DNA of 64,000 nt, taken from assembly GCA_017935675.1 (NCBI GenBank), contig JAGBHE010000064.1, positions 1-64,000 on the forward strand, given 5' to 3'. Numbering within the stretch: position 1 is the stretch's first letter; each line of letters opens with the position of its first letter. The notes under the pieces are model-generated. The model searched no databases and had not been told where the DNA came from. It saw only the letters and a list, made by a program, of their open reading frames with translations. A program made the translations under genes and the position numbers. The DNA comes from Clostridia bacterium. Its GTDB lineage: Bacteria > Bacillota > Clostridia > UBA1381. Positions 21,760 to 31,732 of this stretch are shown in pieces.

Positions 21760-23430
21760 ATGATAAAAAAGACATTTATTGGCTCTGTAACTGCGGTAAG
21801 CTTGCTTTTTACATCTGTATCGGTGTGTGCTGCCACTATTGTTTCGTGCAGATCCGGAGAGACTGCGTTGGTTACGTTGACCACTGATGAAGCTTTGAAT
21901 ATGGGCTGCAGTCTGTTCGTTTTAAAGCCAGGAACAGAGCTTATTCCGGGAAATGACGGTGAAATAGACGGTGTGGTAAAGTTTGAAAACATAACGGTCG
22001 AAGGAAATGACGGCTATAAATCTGTTACATACAGCTTTAATACCTCGGAATTTGAAAAAGGTCAATACACCGTAAAAGTCGGCGGTACGGCAATAGGAAT
22101 GATGGAGGGATATATAGTTGTATCCTCAGAGGAGGAAGCACAAGAAGCTGTCACGGAGCTTAAAGGCGCGTCATCCTCATCCCTTGAAGAGATTATCCGG
22201 AAATACAACGGTCGGGTTTGGCATGCTGAAAAAGCCGATTCGGAAATCACAGGCAAGATATATGAAATGCTTAAGTCGGAACAGTGTGATACCGCTGCCG
22301 ATGCTGAACGGATTTTCGATACGGCAAAAGCCTTGAATGATATTGAAAAAGCTGAAAAAGCAGATATGGCAGATAAGATAAAAATGTATCATTCTGTTTT
22401 TGACGCTTTCCCGGATATAACTGATGAACAGATTAAAGACGCAGATTTTATCAATGCATTATACTATATTCTTCATGAAAAAAACGGAGCTGTTACTGTA
22501 AAAATGCTTGAAGAAAATATAAAAACAGCCGACGCATTAGGCAAGGTTAATGCGGCTGACCGTGAAAAAATTATTTCTGTAATTAACACGTACGCAGATG
22601 TACTCGGCATCGATAAAACCGTTTACAGCGGTCTTGATGAATATGATATGGCAAAGCTTGTTTATCGTACCGAAGATTTGAAAAGCCCAGAGGAAATATC
22701 CGAGGCTCTTAATTCGGCGGCTGCAAGTATTAAAGCTTCTTCATCCGGCGGCAATCGCGGCGGCTTGGGAGGAGGCGGTACGGGCGGAAGCTCCGGCTCG
22801 GGTATATTCGGTTCCGGAATAAACGTAAAGCCGCTCGATGCCGAAGAAATAAAATCGCTTGTGCAGGATGAAAAAATATTCCATGATATGGAGGATGCGG
22901 CATGGGCGGTAAGCTATGTTGATTTCCTTAATGCGGCCGGAATTATAAGCGGCGACGGTAACGGATATTTCCGCCCGAATGACCCGGTAACGCGCGAGGA
23001 ATTTGTAAAACTGGCTGTAAGCGCATTTAAGACAGATGTTCCGGAAGCTACAGAGATTATGTTTGAAGACGTGCAAAATGACGCATGGTATGCAGGTTAC
23101 ATAAAGAATGCTGTTTACAACAAAATCATAACCGGAGTAACAGATACAATGTTCGGAACAGGAGAAAACATAACGCGTCAGGACGCGGCGGTTGTTCTTG
23201 CAAGAACTGCTAAGGCAAAAAAGGCTGTGCCGGAGAAAGGTTCAGCAGAAGGGCATTTTGCCGATTATGATGAAATTTCGGAGTATGCAAAATATTCTGT
23301 GTTTGAAATGTATAATTCGGGAATTATAAGCGGCTATGATGATAATACATTCAGGCCCAAAAACAATCTGACACGTGCTGAGGCGGCAAAAATGATATAT
23401 GGTATGCTTGAAAAATGCGGTCTGATGTGA
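21760..23430 (+). CDS. SLH-anchored surface protein with glycine-rich linker
   Basis: The 556-residue protein has a signal peptide (cleavage near VCA-AT), an N-terminal beta-rich domain to about residue 125, a helical domain to about 320, a flexible Gly/Ser linker (NRGGLGGGGTGGSSGSG), and three C-terminal SLH repeats (YFRPNDPVTREEFVKL; MFGTGENITRQDAAVVLA; TFRPKNNLTRAEAAKMIY). SLH domains bind secondary wall polymer, so the N-terminal part is displayed outside. The 561-residue protein at 56993 has the same architecture and the same position before a large beta-rich gene. Start at 21760 follows AAAGGA; an ATG at 21715 overlaps the upstream stop but would precede the signal peptide with 15 polar residues. 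Confidence 0.85.
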   Translation: MIKKTFIGSVTAVSLLFTSVSVCAATIVSCRSGETALVTLTTDEALNMGCSLFVLKPGTELIPGNDGEIDGVVKFENITVEGNDGYKSVTYSFNTSEFEKGQYTVKVGGTAIGMMEGYIVVSSEEEAQEAVTELKGASSSSLEEIIRKYNGRVWHAEKADSEITGKIYEMLKSEQCDTAADAERIFDTAKALNDIEKAEKADMADKIKMYHSVFDAFPDITDEQIKDADFINALYYILHEKNGAVTVKMLEENIKTADALGKVNAADREKIISVINTYADVLGIDKTVYSGLDEYDMAKLVYRTEDLKSPEEISEALNSAAASIKASSSGGNRGGLGGGGTGGSSGSGIFGSGINVKPLDAEEIKSLVQDEKIFHDMEDAAWAVSYVDFLNAAGIISGDGNGYFRPNDPVTREEFVKLAVSAFKTDVPEATEIMFEDVQNDAWYAGYIKNAVYNKIITGVTDTMFGTGENITRQDAAVVLARTAKAKKAVPEKGSAEGHFADYDEISEYAKYSVFEMYNSGIISGYDDNTFRPKNNLTRAEAAKMIYGMLEKCGLM

Positions 23431-23446
23431 GTGGGAGGGTATATAG

Positions 23447-26014
23447 ATGATTAAAAAAATAATTTCAGTATTTTTTGCATTTTGCATGATTTGGGCTATG
23501 TCTGTGTGCGCCGAAGCCGAAAGAATAAGTCAGACCCGGAAAACAGAGGTGTTAAAAGAACTCGGACTTATAGATTCATATGAAGAAAATGCCGGTGTGA
23601 CTAAGAAAATGTTCGCGGATACCGTTGATAAAATTATGGGTACGGCATACAGCGAGCTGTATTTTGACAAGTCAACGGAAATGAATAATATCAGACTTGG
23701 TGAAGTGCTTCCCGTGCTTATTGAAATGACGGGATATACGCCTAAGCTGAATGAAATTCGCTCCGGCAATAAAGAGGTACGGTATGTGATGCTGGGCAAA
23801 GCGCTGGGACTTTTGAAGAATACGAATGTTACGCTCAGCGACTCTCTGACCATGAAAGAATATGCGGAGATGCTTTCGGCGGCAATATTTGATATAAACA
23901 TACTTGACAAAGAAATTGCCGGGGGAACCACTACATGTAAAGTATCTGATGAAACCTTGCTGTACAGAAGGCTTAAAATCAGATATGAGGACGGCATTTT
24001 ACATTCGGTAGGAACATCGGGGACTGTTCCCGGCACAAGTAAAGATACCGTTACAGTAGGGAATACCCTGTATAATACAAATATCAGCCTTGACGAGGAA
24101 AAATATCTTGGAAGATATGCAAGGGTTTATATTGATGACGACGAAAACGTTGTTGCGGTCGCAATTTGCGAAGATAAAAATGAGGAGGTTTATCTCACAA
24201 GCGAGGATGTTGAAGAGGGGGCGGATCCGGATAACAGGACAATCAGATATTACGATAAAAAGAACAGATTGCGTACTGCGGCGCTGAGCGCCGAGGTGGA
24301 TGTGGTATTTAACGGAGAGCGTATCGCAGCTTATACCGCCGATGATTTTATGGATACCGATGCAAATATTGTGCTGATAAACAACGATAATAAAACAGGC
24401 TATGACGTAGTAATCATAGAGAGCTACACCACTGTAAGAGTGTTTGACTTTTCGGAAGATTCAGGGATAATATGCGGAACTGACGGAAACAATCATGACA
24501 TTGAGGAATTTCTTGAAGAAGGCTATCGTTTTATAAATAAGGACGGTACAGATATGACGTTCAGAGCTTTGAATAAAAATGATATTCTTTCAATGAGATA
24601 TACAAAGTCCGGAAAGCTTACAAAAATTATTGCGGGCAACGAAAGAATTAATGCAGTATATGAAGGACATGACGATAGTTTCCGTTATATAACGGCAGAT
24701 TCAAAGAAGTACCTTACAACAAAACAATTTCGTGAGGATCAGGGTAAAACAGAAAAACTTACCATAGGCGACATGATTACGATTTATTTTACCTTTGACG
24801 GGAAAGCGGCCGATTATATTGTATATTCCGGAGGGGAGATTTTCGGGTATATGATAAGAGCGTATGTCGATGAAAATGATGATGCAGTCATGAAGGTACT
24901 CCTGGAAACAGGAGAAATAGAAAACCTTTCATTTGAAAATCAGATAAGAATAGACGGAGCAGGGTGTCATCAAAGCGGAATTTTAAAAAATACCGCACTT
25001 GCGAAGGATGGGAAATCACAGGAGCAGCTTGTAAAACTGAGACTTAATTCAAAAAATAAAATAGTTTCGGTACGTACCGCAAAAAATGAAAGCAATTTTG
25101 GAGGGTACGGATTTTCCGGACTTACCCTTAATTATGATTCAGCCGATTTTGAACCATTACGGCCAATCTCAAGACCTGAAGGAATGTTGCTTGGTTCAAA
25201 ATATTATGCAAATGAGGACACGAAAGTGTTTTATGTTTATGACGAGGACAGTATTTCAACAGTGGTTAAAGGAACGCAGATTGTCGGCGGGGCGGCGGTG
25301 AACATGAAAATTTACAACGTTGATGAGAACTATGTTCCGGAAGCTGTTGTTATAAGAAGCGGCGCGCGTGCAAAATGGATTGATTATTACAACACATCGT
25401 ACCTTGTTGAGGACACCAAGGAGTGCGCCGATGATGACGGAGATGTGTATTTGGCTATAGTGCTGAGAAACGGAAATACCGTTACAACTGCTAAAATTTA
25501 CGATAAAGAGTGTACTCCGCATCCTGCGAATGCGTCAGGGAATACCGAATGGAGCAATATACCGATAAAGGATGTACCCAAGGGAGCTATAATACAGATT
25601 AAGAGCGATGCGCTCGGTATTTACAGCTATGCAATACAGTTTATTCCGACTCCTCTGAAAGACGAAAGGGTTTTTGAAGGCGGAGATGTCAGCGGCGGTT
25701 ACGACAAAGGAATATCACGCACGATTCTGAATGGTTCTCTGCACTGTTACGGAATGGTTCTCGGAAGAACAAACAGCGGACTTATCATGAATTTTCATCA
25801 TCCGGATCCGGAGGTTGACGGAGAAGGCGCAGTCTTCCCTGTAGAGACATGGAACAGACATATGATTTTCGACAAGGATAATACGGTTGTGACATTCTAT
25901 GACAGGGACAGACAAAAAGCCGAAACGGGTACGGTAGATGAAATCAATATAGGAGATATGGTTTATATACAGGTCGATGGTTCAACAATGAATAATATTG
26001 TTGTTTACAGATAA
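23447..26014 (+). CDS. Large secreted beta-rich surface protein, partner of the SLH anchor
   Basis: The 855-residue protein has a signal peptide (cleavage near AEA-ER), a helical SLH-like N-terminal region (about 30-165, TKKMFADTVDKIM and TMKEYAEMLSAAIFD) and then a long series of small beta units with recurrent endings such as NEKDILSM- or GDMITIYF-type strands (LNKNDILSMRYTKSGKL; IGDMITIYFTFDGK; IGDMVYIQVDGSTM). I do not recognise an enzymatic domain. The layout resembles the 1068-residue protein at 58715 and the remnant at 137-628, each next to sugar transport genes. A structural or display role at the cell surface is inferred. It begins 16 bases after the SLH anchor gene. Confidence 0.75.
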   Translation: MIKKIISVFFAFCMIWAMSVCAEAERISQTRKTEVLKELGLIDSYEENAGVTKKMFADTVDKIMGTAYSELYFDKSTEMNNIRLGEVLPVLIEMTGYTPKLNEIRSGNKEVRYVMLGKALGLLKNTNVTLSDSLTMKEYAEMLSAAIFDINILDKEIAGGTTTCKVSDETLLYRRLKIRYEDGILHSVGTSGTVPGTSKDTVTVGNTLYNTNISLDEEKYLGRYARVYIDDDENVVAVAICEDKNEEVYLTSEDVEEGADPDNRTIRYYDKKNRLRTAALSAEVDVVFNGERIAAYTADDFMDTDANIVLINNDNKTGYDVVIIESYTTVRVFDFSEDSGIICGTDGNNHDIEEFLEEGYRFINKDGTDMTFRALNKNDILSMRYTKSGKLTKIIAGNERINAVYEGHDDSFRYITADSKKYLTTKQFREDQGKTEKLTIGDMITIYFTFDGKAADYIVYSGGEIFGYMIRAYVDENDDAVMKVLLETGEIENLSFENQIRIDGAGCHQSGILKNTALAKDGKSQEQLVKLRLNSKNKIVSVRTAKNESNFGGYGFSGLTLNYDSADFEPLRPISRPEGMLLGSKYYANEDTKVFYVYDEDSISTVVKGTQIVGGAAVNMKIYNVDENYVPEAVVIRSGARAKWIDYYNTSYLVEDTKECADDDGDVYLAIVLRNGNTVTTAKIYDKECTPHPANASGNTEWSNIPIKDVPKGAIIQIKSDALGIYSYAIQFIPTPLKDERVFEGGDVSGGYDKGISRTILNGSLHCYGMVLGRTNSGLIMNFHHPDPEVDGEGAVFPVETWNRHMIFDKDNTVVTFYDRDRQKAETGTVDEINIGDMVYIQVDGSTMNNIVVYR

Positions 26015-26035
26015 ATTTTTATTGAGTGGAAAAAA

Positions 26036-29000
26036 ATGATTAAGAAAATTTTAACAGGTATTATTATAACTTCTGTTTGCTGTACCTTTTTACCGCAGGT
26101 TGTTCTCCCGTCGGAGGAGACAGGCAAAGAAAACATATATGCATGGTCAGATTATTACAGCGAAGCGGTAAATGACGGTGTGTGGACGAACGAATACTAT
26201 GACGTAAAAACAAAAAGCTACAAAGCGGCGGACACCCAAAGAGAGATTGCATATTTCAGCGCAGACCAAAAATCAAGAGCATTGGCATGGACCCCGCCCG
26301 ACGCAAACTCGGCATGGCCGGCGGGAGTGTCGGCATATTGGATGAGAGCCGGATATGACACGAGCGACAGTCAGCAGTATGCAGTAAAGACCTTTACCGC
26401 GCCGTCAGGCGGTAATATTGAAATAGGCGGGAGCGTTGGAACAGATGTGTCGGATCCTAACGGAAACATAAAAATAATGCATAATGACATTCAGCTGTGG
26501 CCTCGGCCGGGAAGCTATGAAGGAGTTGAGGCTCATCCTGAAACGGCAGACACATATCAGGTAGGCAATTCCACTTTATATTTTAAACCGGAGGAAATAA
26601 CGGCAAAGGTAGAGCCGGGAGATAAAATACGCTTTATAGTTCTGAACGGTCGGCGTAATACGGGAAGTACTAATTGGGCGCTCACGAAGGTTCATATGAT
26701 GCCCGAGATATGCTACACGGTAAACAAAGAATATCCGTCATATAAAGCCTCTGACAGTTATTACAGCTATGTGAACGGTGATGAGTACTGGAAATGGCAG
26801 TATTACTCTCCGTCGGAAGGCTACTGCGATCTGAAAAGCCATATCACATATATTTCGGGTTTTTCGGCGGACGGTACGCAGAACGGGGAAGGATGGATAA
26901 GAGATAATTCTTTGGGAGAAGCTGTCGGGAAATATTTCATGCGTCCGAATGTCGAAGGGGATAAAAACACATATAAAGCGGTGCGGACATTTACTGTTCC
27001 ATATACGGGAACAATAGAAATAAGCGCGTCCGACGCAAACGGAAAAAACTATATATGCAATTATTCTGAAAGTCAATCCGCATATTTGCGCGTAAAGTGG
27101 AATGATAAGAAAATATGGCCAAAGACGGAAGGCATTGAGGGAGTGTTGCTCAAAGAAGATAAAATCCCTTTTGAACATCTGCAGCTTGATGTGAAAAAAG
27201 GAGATAAAATATATTTTGAAGCGTATATCGGCAATATTACATGGAATTATTATTCAAAGAAAGTATATTGGGATCCTGTTATAACATATACGCACATGCC
27301 AAACGTCATTGAAAGTATTACCTTTTCCGACGGGGACGGAAAGCTCCTCAGTGAATTTGATGAAATTGTTGATTGTCATGAAGTCAAAGTAAAGGCAGAA
27401 GTGTCGGCAGTTGATGAAATGATTGACTCTGCCGTTATGCTTGCGGCGATTTATGACGATGAGGGACGGCTCAGAGGAGCAGGAATTTCCGAAAAAAAAG
27501 AAATCGCGCTTAAATGCAGTGAGGAATTTAATATCAATCTTTCGCCGAGGGGCTTTATAAAGGATGGGGAGCTTAAAGTTTTCGTTTTTAATGATATAAA
27601 CGGTATAATGCCGCTGAAACTGAAAAACAATGCTTTAATACCGGCTTCAAAGTATGAATATATGCCGGAGATAAGCATAGGCGAAGAGACGGTCCCATGG
27701 AGCGGGAAAATAATTTCAGACGTTCCGATAAGCGTTGGAGAAAAATACGCGGCAGCAGGAGAGGTCTGTGATATTAAATCCGGCGAAGAGGTAAAAAGCC
27801 GCTTTAATGCAGGTAAAATAAAATATGTACGGTTAAAAGACGACAATATAAGCTTTTCCGTACCCGTAAAAAATGAAGGCGGAGTTATATATCTTCCTGC
27901 AAATGATTTCTTCAGAAAGTCGGGAGCAAAGCTTGAGGGCGATATCCGTCTTGTCGGCAGCTATAACGGTGCGGAAACTGTTATAGAAAAGGGGAAAAAT
28001 ATAGCATGGTATGACGAAGTAAATCTCGAGCTTGACGCTGAAGTTACGGATGACGGCACCGAGACATGGATTCCGCTTAATTATTTCAGTTCGCTTTACG
28101 GTACGGATATAACGGTGTCGGGAGATAAGGCAGATGTGTCGGTATGTGTAAGGAAACCGAAAATAAAGATAAAAGCCGAGGATATACTTCAAAAATACAC
28201 GCCTGATGGCACTGTTCTCGGAAAGGACAGCTTCTGCAAGCTGCCGGAAATAAGCGGCAGCAAATATGATGTGTCGTATCAGACGGTAAGTGAAAAGGAG
28301 TTTGATAAGGCTCTGAGAATTAAAACCAAGGTACGGCCGGAGATAGTTTATGCATACCAGTTGGTAATGAAAAATACAGGTAAAATAAAATACGGAGATA
28401 CCTGCGTGCTGACATTTTGGGGAAGAATGATTGATACAACAGAAGACGATGGTCTTGGATATGTAAATTTTCGATTTGATAATTCCGATTCCGAAAATAA
28501 GGTGCATTTGGGACACGAAATATCGCTGTCGGACAAGTGGGAGAAATTTACGCTTCCGTTTACTGCTTTGAGCGACATAGAAATAGGGCATGCAGCTATG
28601 AGAATACGTTTTGGGTATAAACCGCAGACGATAGAGATTGCAGCTCTTGAGATTAAAAATTACGGAAGTAAGGTTTCCGTAAAGGAGCTTATTCCCGAAT
28701 ATGCAAATGATACATACAAGGGCAGAGAAGAAGATGCGTTATGGAGGAAAGAAGCATTAAAACGTATTGAAAAGTACAGAAAAGGCAATCTAAATGTTTT
28801 TGTGAAGGACAGTAACGGAAATCCGATAAACGGAGCGGACGTCAGCGTGGATATGACGGAAAATGAGTTTATGTTCGGCACTGCGGTAAACGCATACTTT
28901 ATGCGTGTTGATAAATTTGCATCAGACAAATATCAGAAGATATTAAACGAGAATTTTAATGCGATTGTTGCGGAAAGCCATATGAAAATGGGACAAAACT

Positions 29001-29917
29001 CAGATGATGCGGATTATGTGTACAATTATGCCAAGGAACACGGAATGCGTATGCGGGGACATACTCTTGTATGGGATGAAACGCCGCATTATACTTCAGA
29101 CGTGTTAAATGAAATAACGCAGAGCGGAGTGAAATCAAGGATAGATGAATTCATATCCGATATGTCAACGCGATATGGCGATTGCGTTCACTGGGATGTT
29201 TTAAATGAGCCGACTTATAATATGTATTACAGAACCAGATATGGATACAGCTTTGCGGCAGACTGGTTTAAGACCTTCAGAAACGTAAATTCGTTTTCAA
29301 AGGCATATGTAAACGAGTGTACTTATGCAGGTAAAGAAAGCCAGAATCCTTCAGTGGACAAGATAACAAAAATTGTTGAGGAGCTTCGTGCGAATGGGGC
29401 TGAAATAGACGGAATAGGTGTGCAATGTCACGCAGGAGGCGTGGATATATATCCGCAGACGCTGTATAACCAGCTTGAACAAACCGGTGAACATGCAAAC
29501 GAATTGTGCATTACGGAATATGATTACAAGGCGATATATGACAATAACAGCGTCACAGAGTCACAAACGACTCAGCTTGAGGCAGATGTATTAAGAGATT
29601 ATCTTATAGCCGCATATTCGCATCCTAAAGTAACGGGATTTTTCATGTGGGGATTTGGAGCAAGAGGTCATTGGCGGGGAACTGCTCCGCTTTGCGATAT
29701 TGATTATAATCCTACGCCGGGAATGAACGTATGGAAACAGCTTGTGCTTAACGACTGGACAACGAATGAGAATACCGTAACAGATAATAACGGGAAATGC
29801 TCCGTGCGGGGCTTTAGGGGAAAATACAGTTTAACCGTAAGCACAAACGGGAAAAAAGCAGTCATCAGCACTGTAATAAAGGATGGAGAAAATAACGTGA
29901 CTGTTATTATTGATTAA
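26036..29917 (+). CDS. Multidomain secreted GH10 xylanase with two repeated modules
   Basis: A 1293-residue secreted enzyme and the largest protein here. In order: signal peptide, module copies B1 (35-230) and B2 (235-420), Ig-like linker domain (421-560), copper-amine-oxidase-N-like domain (585-720), CBM4/9/22-like sandwich (735-895), GH10 (900-1235) and an Ig-like tail. E1058 in HWDVLNEPTYN is the acid/base and E1161 in CITEYDYKA the nucleophile; MRGHTLVWDE is the GH10 strand-3 motif. The GH10 region is preceded by MTENEFMFGTAVNAYFM, a layout known from CBM22-GH10 proteins of plants. The C-terminal half is a paralogue of the enzyme at 18977. No anchor domain is visible. Confidence 0.88.
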   Translation: MIKKILTGIIITSVCCTFLPQVVLPSEETGKENIYAWSDYYSEAVNDGVWTNEYYDVKTKSYKAADTQREIAYFSADQKSRALAWTPPDANSAWPAGVSAYWMRAGYDTSDSQQYAVKTFTAPSGGNIEIGGSVGTDVSDPNGNIKIMHNDIQLWPRPGSYEGVEAHPETADTYQVGNSTLYFKPEEITAKVEPGDKIRFIVLNGRRNTGSTNWALTKVHMMPEICYTVNKEYPSYKASDSYYSYVNGDEYWKWQYYSPSEGYCDLKSHITYISGFSADGTQNGEGWIRDNSLGEAVGKYFMRPNVEGDKNTYKAVRTFTVPYTGTIEISASDANGKNYICNYSESQSAYLRVKWNDKKIWPKTEGIEGVLLKEDKIPFEHLQLDVKKGDKIYFEAYIGNITWNYYSKKVYWDPVITYTHMPNVIESITFSDGDGKLLSEFDEIVDCHEVKVKAEVSAVDEMIDSAVMLAAIYDDEGRLRGAGISEKKEIALKCSEEFNINLSPRGFIKDGELKVFVFNDINGIMPLKLKNNALIPASKYEYMPEISIGEETVPWSGKIISDVPISVGEKYAAAGEVCDIKSGEEVKSRFNAGKIKYVRLKDDNISFSVPVKNEGGVIYLPANDFFRKSGAKLEGDIRLVGSYNGAETVIEKGKNIAWYDEVNLELDAEVTDDGTETWIPLNYFSSLYGTDITVSGDKADVSVCVRKPKIKIKAEDILQKYTPDGTVLGKDSFCKLPEISGSKYDVSYQTVSEKEFDKALRIKTKVRPEIVYAYQLVMKNTGKIKYGDTCVLTFWGRMIDTTEDDGLGYVNFRFDNSDSENKVHLGHEISLSDKWEKFTLPFTALSDIEIGHAAMRIRFGYKPQTIEIAALEIKNYGSKVSVKELIPEYANDTYKGREEDALWRKEALKRIEKYRKGNLNVFVKDSNGNPINGADVSVDMTENEFMFGTAVNAYFMRVDKFASDKYQKILNENFNAIVAESHMKMGQNSDDADYVYNYAKEHGMRMRGHTLVWDETPHYTSDVLNEITQSGVKSRIDEFISDMSTRYGDCVHWDVLNEPTYNMYYRTRYGYSFAADWFKTFRNVNSFSKAYVNECTYAGKESQNPSVDKITKIVEELRANGAEIDGIGVQCHAGGVDIYPQTLYNQLEQTGEHANELCITEYDYKAIYDNNSVTESQTTQLEADVLRDYLIAAYSHPKVTGFFMWGFGARGHWRGTAPLCDIDYNPTPGMNVWKQLVLNDWTTNENTVTDNNGKCSVRGFRGKYSLTVSTNGKKAVISTVIKDGENNVTVIID
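26138..27298 (+). repeat. Module copies B1 and B2 in the 1293-residue xylanase
   Basis: B1 (about 26138-26725, 'AGY/NGRR' subtype) shows YWMRAGYDT, YAVKTFTAPSGG, NGNIKIMHND, GSYEGVEAHPETADTY and VLNGRRNTG. B2 (about 26738-27298, 'RPNV' subtype) shows YWKWQYYSP, GFSADGTQNG, YFMRPNVEGD, RTFTVPYTG and VYWDPVITY. B1 and A1 are the closest pair by eye, as are B2 and A2. Confidence 0.75.
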
Positions 29918-29975
29918 TTCGTAACTTATTGCGGTTGCAATAAAAAATATAATAATTTTATTGGAGGATATAATA

Positions 29976-31685
29976 ATGTTAAAGAAAAAAGGATTTTTGA
30001 GTATTTTAGTGACAGTTGGTATGTCACTTGCGGCGTGTGCCGCTGCAGACGCGGCGGATAATGATATGCCGATGTCTTTTAAGGCTTCTGACTTTTTTTG
30101 TACGGACAGCAATGCGGACGCCATATGGAGATGGCAGTATAAAGAACCGGGATATTCATATAAGGATTTGACAGAGCCTGCTAAGAGACAGTATTTTGAT
30201 GCGGGAACAACCGCTCTTGAGATACCGGTATGGACGAGTGACGCAAAGGATGTTAACCGGAGTGTTGCAATATCGGGCGATTTTATGAAAGCGGGTTACG
30301 GTAATGTTGAGAGATTTGCGGTAAGAACGTTTATTGCTCCGTATACGGGAAAAGTAGACATAAGCGGAATTGTGAAGGAGTATAGAGAAAATGCAACGGG
30401 TAATGTTAAGATTCTTTTAAATGATAACCAGATATGGCCTGCCGAAAATTCATATGACGGCAGTATCGACAATCTGAGCACGGAAACGTATCCAAATATT
30501 AAGGATACATATCCTATAAGATACGGTGAAGAGCTTGATTTATCCATGCAGCCGGAATTACAAGCTGTTTCGGTTAATAAGGGAGATGAAATTCATTTTA
30601 CACTCGTGCACGGCAGACGTTATACGGGAGAGAGTCACTGGAGATATACGCGTACACAAATGAATCCCACAATTACATATACCGAGGCGAGCGGAGTGTA
30701 TTTTGATAAGAATTACGGTATAGTTGCATCATCAGACGGCGAAAATGTTGTTTTAAGAGCAAGAGTAGGCGGCTTTGATGCAGGAACAGCGTGTATGATA
30801 GCAGCTTCATATTCCGAAGAAAAAGAGCTGAAAAAGGCGTTTGTAAGCGAAACGTTTTTGTTTGAAAAAGATAAAAATAAAATCATAAATATAATGATTC
30901 CCAAAAGTGCGGTTTCAGACAAAGTGACATTGTATCTTTGGAACAGTACGGAAAAAATGGTGCCGATAGAAGAGAAGACTACGGTTGAGATTGGTTCGAT
31001 AAGTCTTAGTACATATGCTTCGGCGGACGCGTGGAATACGCAAACGCCCGGAAATGACCAATGGAAATACAGGGCTGTTAATATAGACAGCTCCGGCAGA
31101 AAAATTCGCGGATTGATAGATATGGACACCACAAAAAGTTTTGATTATTTTAACAAGGAGCAGACAGGTGCGGGCGAGGCATGGACCAGGGCAGACGGAG
31201 CATCGTACGGAGCAGCAATAGGCGAATTCTATATGGAAGCAGGATATAATAAGAATGCCGACAGAGTAAGATCGGCGGTAAAACAGTTTACAGCTCCCTA
31301 TGACGGTGTAATTCTTATAACGGGTAATGCGCAGGCGGCTACAGGTAAACCCAATGCAAATATTAAAATAATGAAAAACAGAAATGATGCCGATATGGAA
31401 GAAACGGGAGAACTGATTTTCCCGGCAGCAGGAAGCTATACGGAGGAAATGGCAAAACAAGAAATTACCGACGCTTCATTGTCTTATCAGATTGTAGATA
31501 CTTATGCATTGACGGCGGAAAATAAAGTATGTAATTTTGATGATATGAACCTCAGAGTTGAGGTTAAAGCGGGAGATAAGATAACCTTCGAAGTATATAA
31601 CGGAAGAAGGGTCCGGGATAATGCATGGGCTAATACAAAAACGCAGTGGGATCCTGTAGTTTCATATATAGAAAGAATCGGATAA
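29976..31685 (+). CDS. Secreted or lipid-anchored protein made of two repeated modules
   Basis: The 569-residue protein consists of little more than a signal sequence, module C1 (34-235), an Ig-like linker (240-340) and module C2 (345-569). The signal contains MSLAAC, an acceptable lipobox, so it may be a lipoprotein held on the membrane; cleavage at ADA by the ordinary signal peptidase is the alternative. GGAGG at 29963-29967 supports ATG 29976 rather than the TTG at 29961. It is the last gene before a strong terminator. With no enzyme domain attached, it isolates the module and is the best construct for learning what the module binds. Confidence 0.8.
   Translation: MLKKKGFLSILVTVGMSLAACAAADAADNDMPMSFKASDFFCTDSNADAIWRWQYKEPGYSYKDLTEPAKRQYFDAGTTALEIPVWTSDAKDVNRSVAISGDFMKAGYGNVERFAVRTFIAPYTGKVDISGIVKEYRENATGNVKILLNDNQIWPAENSYDGSIDNLSTETYPNIKDTYPIRYGEELDLSMQPELQAVSVNKGDEIHFTLVHGRRYTGESHWRYTRTQMNPTITYTEASGVYFDKNYGIVASSDGENVVLRARVGGFDAGTACMIAASYSEEKELKKAFVSETFLFEKDKNKIINIMIPKSAVSDKVTLYLWNSTEKMVPIEEKTTVEIGSISLSTYASADAWNTQTPGNDQWKYRAVNIDSSGRKIRGLIDMDTTKSFDYFNKEQTGAGEAWTRADGASYGAAIGEFYMEAGYNKNADRVRSAVKQFTAPYDGVILITGNAQAATGKPNANIKIMKNRNDADMEETGELIFPAAGSYTEEMAKQEITDASLSYQIVDTYALTAENKVCNFDDMNLRVEVKAGDKITFEVYNGRRVRDNAWANTKTQWDPVVSYIERIG
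30075..31682 (+). repeat. Module copies C1 and C2 in the 569-residue protein
   Basis: C1 is about 30075-30684 and C2 about 31008-31682. Landmarks: WRWQYKEPG, DFMKAGYGN, FAVRTFIAPYTG and LVHGRRYTG in C1; WKYRAVN, YMEAGYNKN, SAVKQFTAPYDG, NANIKIMKN, YNGRRVRDNAW and TQWDPVVSY in C2. C2 combines the NGRR feature of one subtype with the WDPV ending of the other. Confidence 0.75.
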
Positions 31686-31732
31686 GTTAATCTTAATAAT
31701 TTCCCTGACCGTTCAGAGGTTTCATTTACATA

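Noticed and set aside
27833..28591. 252-residue ORF on the minus strand inside the large xylanase gene
   Set aside because: Antisense shadow of a gene with clear signal peptide, domains and catalytic residues; its translation is rich in Tyr, Ile and Phe without any recognisable domain.
16809..31685. Cellulosome-type scaffold with dockerins and cohesins
   Set aside because: I looked for paired dockerin calcium loops and cohesin folds in the xylan operon proteins and saw none; attachment is more likely through SLH proteins or the new module.
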